From Acidianus infernus (GTDB taxonomy: Archaea; Thermoproteota; Thermoprotei_A; Sulfolobales; Sulfolobaceae), in NCBI RefSeq assembly GCF_009729545.1, contig NZ_WFIY01000003.1, positions 1-16,994 of the forward strand: a stretch of 16,994 nucleotides of DNA. The letters are read 5' to 3'. The first letter of the stretch is position 1, and the number at the start of each line of letters is the position of its first letter. Below the pieces are notes generated by a model. The model searched no databases. It was not told the origin of the DNA and worked only from the letters and a program-made list of their open reading frames with translations. Shown piece after piece: positions 16,061 to 16,994 of this stretch. Position numbers and translations under genes: made by a program.

Positions 16061-16447
16061 TCAGTTAAAAAGCGCAATATTGAAAAAGGCAATGCAATAG
16101 AACTTCGTTGTACATTTATGCCAATAACTTAAGCTAGGGAAATATTATCGTCGTACGTTAGTTTATGGTTATGTCAATAACTTAAGTACAATTCGATTTC
16201 GAGAAGTTTGTAATTACTGCTGGCGTATGTAATGCTGAAATTAAAAATAGCTAATTTAATATTCATGAATACGAAGGCTAACCTGAGTGACTATTTCTCT
16301 TCAATAAGAAGTTATCATACATTTTGAAAAGCTTAATGAAACTTTGAAATCTTAATTTCACGTAGGTAGTAAGTTTGTTAAGGACTATATTATCATTAGA
16401 TGTATCTATAAGAGTTTTGTAATACAATTAATATAAGGGAGTAAATA
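16061..16447. other. gene-free stretch with a short repeat pair
   Basis: No gene. TTATGCCAATAACTTAAG (16116-16133) and TTATGTCAATAACTTAAG (16169-16186) differ by one base and enclose a single-copy 35-nt segment (period 53). The remainder up to leader D is AT-rich with nothing recognisable. Confidence 0.6.
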
Positions 16448-16821
16448 GTTTTATATAATATTTTTACTATAATTGATATTTTTCATGTAGGTTTGTGAGG
16501 TGATGTATTTTTCTATCTACTTTGAGTATTTATCCCCTTTCAATTTCTTCTAAAAACAAGGGAATTTGAAAATGTTCATAATTTGGGAAATTTTTTCATG
16601 TAGATTCTTACGTAAATTCACTCACGTCTTTTCCCGGGGTTTAAATACCCTTTAAAAACTTTTGTGTTGAAAACTTACTTTCAAAAAATCGAGAGATAAA
16701 CTTTTTCTACTTTGCATTTCCTCACTTTTTGTGAAAAGTAAAGTTTTTATCTTAGATTCACGCAAATTAATCTACACAGAACGCAAAAAGAACGTGAAAA
16801 AGCCGTGAAAATCGACGCACG
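16448..16821 (+). promoter_or_regulatory. CRISPR leader D
   Basis: Near-identical inverted copy of leader C, directly before array D. It contains TATA-like GGTTTAAATACCC (about 16639-16650), the palindrome TTGAAA-ACTTAC-TTTCAA (16667-16684), and at its outer end the module TTTTTCTATCTACTTTGAGT with CCCCTTTCAATTT (about 16509-16560), bracketed by TTTTTTCATGTAG words. Confidence 0.9.
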
Positions 16822-16994
16822 GTTGAAATAAGGAAGAACTGAAAGAGGCAATTCATTCATTCCACCCTTCTTATGTAATAGTTGAAATAAGGAAGAACTG
16901 AAAGTTCCGTATGGGACTGGGTATGTGTGGAAGTACTAGTTGAAATAAGGAAGAACTGAAAGGCCTAAACTTCCATGTTCCCCATTCCTCCACG
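16822..16994 (+). CRISPR. CRISPR array D, leader end only (3 repeats in view)
   Basis: Canonical repeats at 16822-16845, 16881-16904 and 16939-16962, with spacers of 35 and 34 nt and a third of at least 32 nt cut by the window end. The leader is on the left, so transcription is plus and these are the newest spacers. The array continues outside. Confidence 0.97.

Noticed and set aside
1..16994. tRNA or rRNA genes, intact transposases, interference cas genes
   Set aside because: Looked for on both strands; no cloverleaf, rRNA core or recognisable Cas7, Cas5, Cas3, Cas8 or Cas10 motif was found.

Overview
The window comes from a thermoacidophilic crenarchaeon, almost certainly order Sulfolobales (Thermoproteota). 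The signs are 24-nt CRISPR repeats ending in GAAAG with 33-37 nt spacers, facing leader/array pairs around adaptation genes, a Sulfolobus-type Cas6, TATA boxes about 25 nt before leaderless start codons, and a thermopsin-family protease gene. Genus cannot be fixed from sequence alone.

Layout. Four arrays share one repeat (GTTGAAATAAGG...ACTGAAAG in the transcribed sense). Array A (1-1096, minus, 19 repeats in view) and array B (5605-7800, plus, 38 repeats) diverge from facing leaders (1097-1320 and 5381-5604). Between them lie an intact cas6 (3953-4720, minus), at least two decayed genes, and short repeat structures. Array C (11232-12899, minus, 29 repeats) and array D (16822 to window end, plus, 3 repeats in view) diverge from a second pair of leaders (12900-13274 and 16448-16821). 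These flank an adaptation module: cas2 and cas4 on plus, cas1 converging on minus and broken by a frameshift. The distal ends of B and C face each other across 7801-11231, which holds gene remnants, a small membrane protein and a thermopsin-like protease gene broken by several frameshifts and a stop.

How it works together. Cas1, Cas2 and Cas4 would add spacers at the leader end, and Cas6 would cut the array transcripts at repeats. No interference (Cascade, Csm or Cmr) genes, csa1 or csa3 are visible here, so they must lie elsewhere. With cas1 shifted and the Cas4 ExK lysine replaced by Thr, adaptation from this copy may be impaired.

Most interesting signal. The gene-poor stretches contain pairs or a trio of 16-26 bp direct repeats, unrelated to the main repeat and to each other, separated by single-copy segments of mostly 33-37 nt (period mostly 53-59 bp, the CRISPR period). 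The clearest are a three-repeat/two-spacer mini-array at 4941-5080 and a double structure L-spacer-LR-spacer-R at 13462-13623. They look like products of off-target Cas1-Cas2 integration, in which a non-CRISPR site is duplicated around a new spacer ('neo-CRISPR' birth). Repeat-variant blocks inside arrays B and C and near-identical inverted leaders point to recombination among the arrays.
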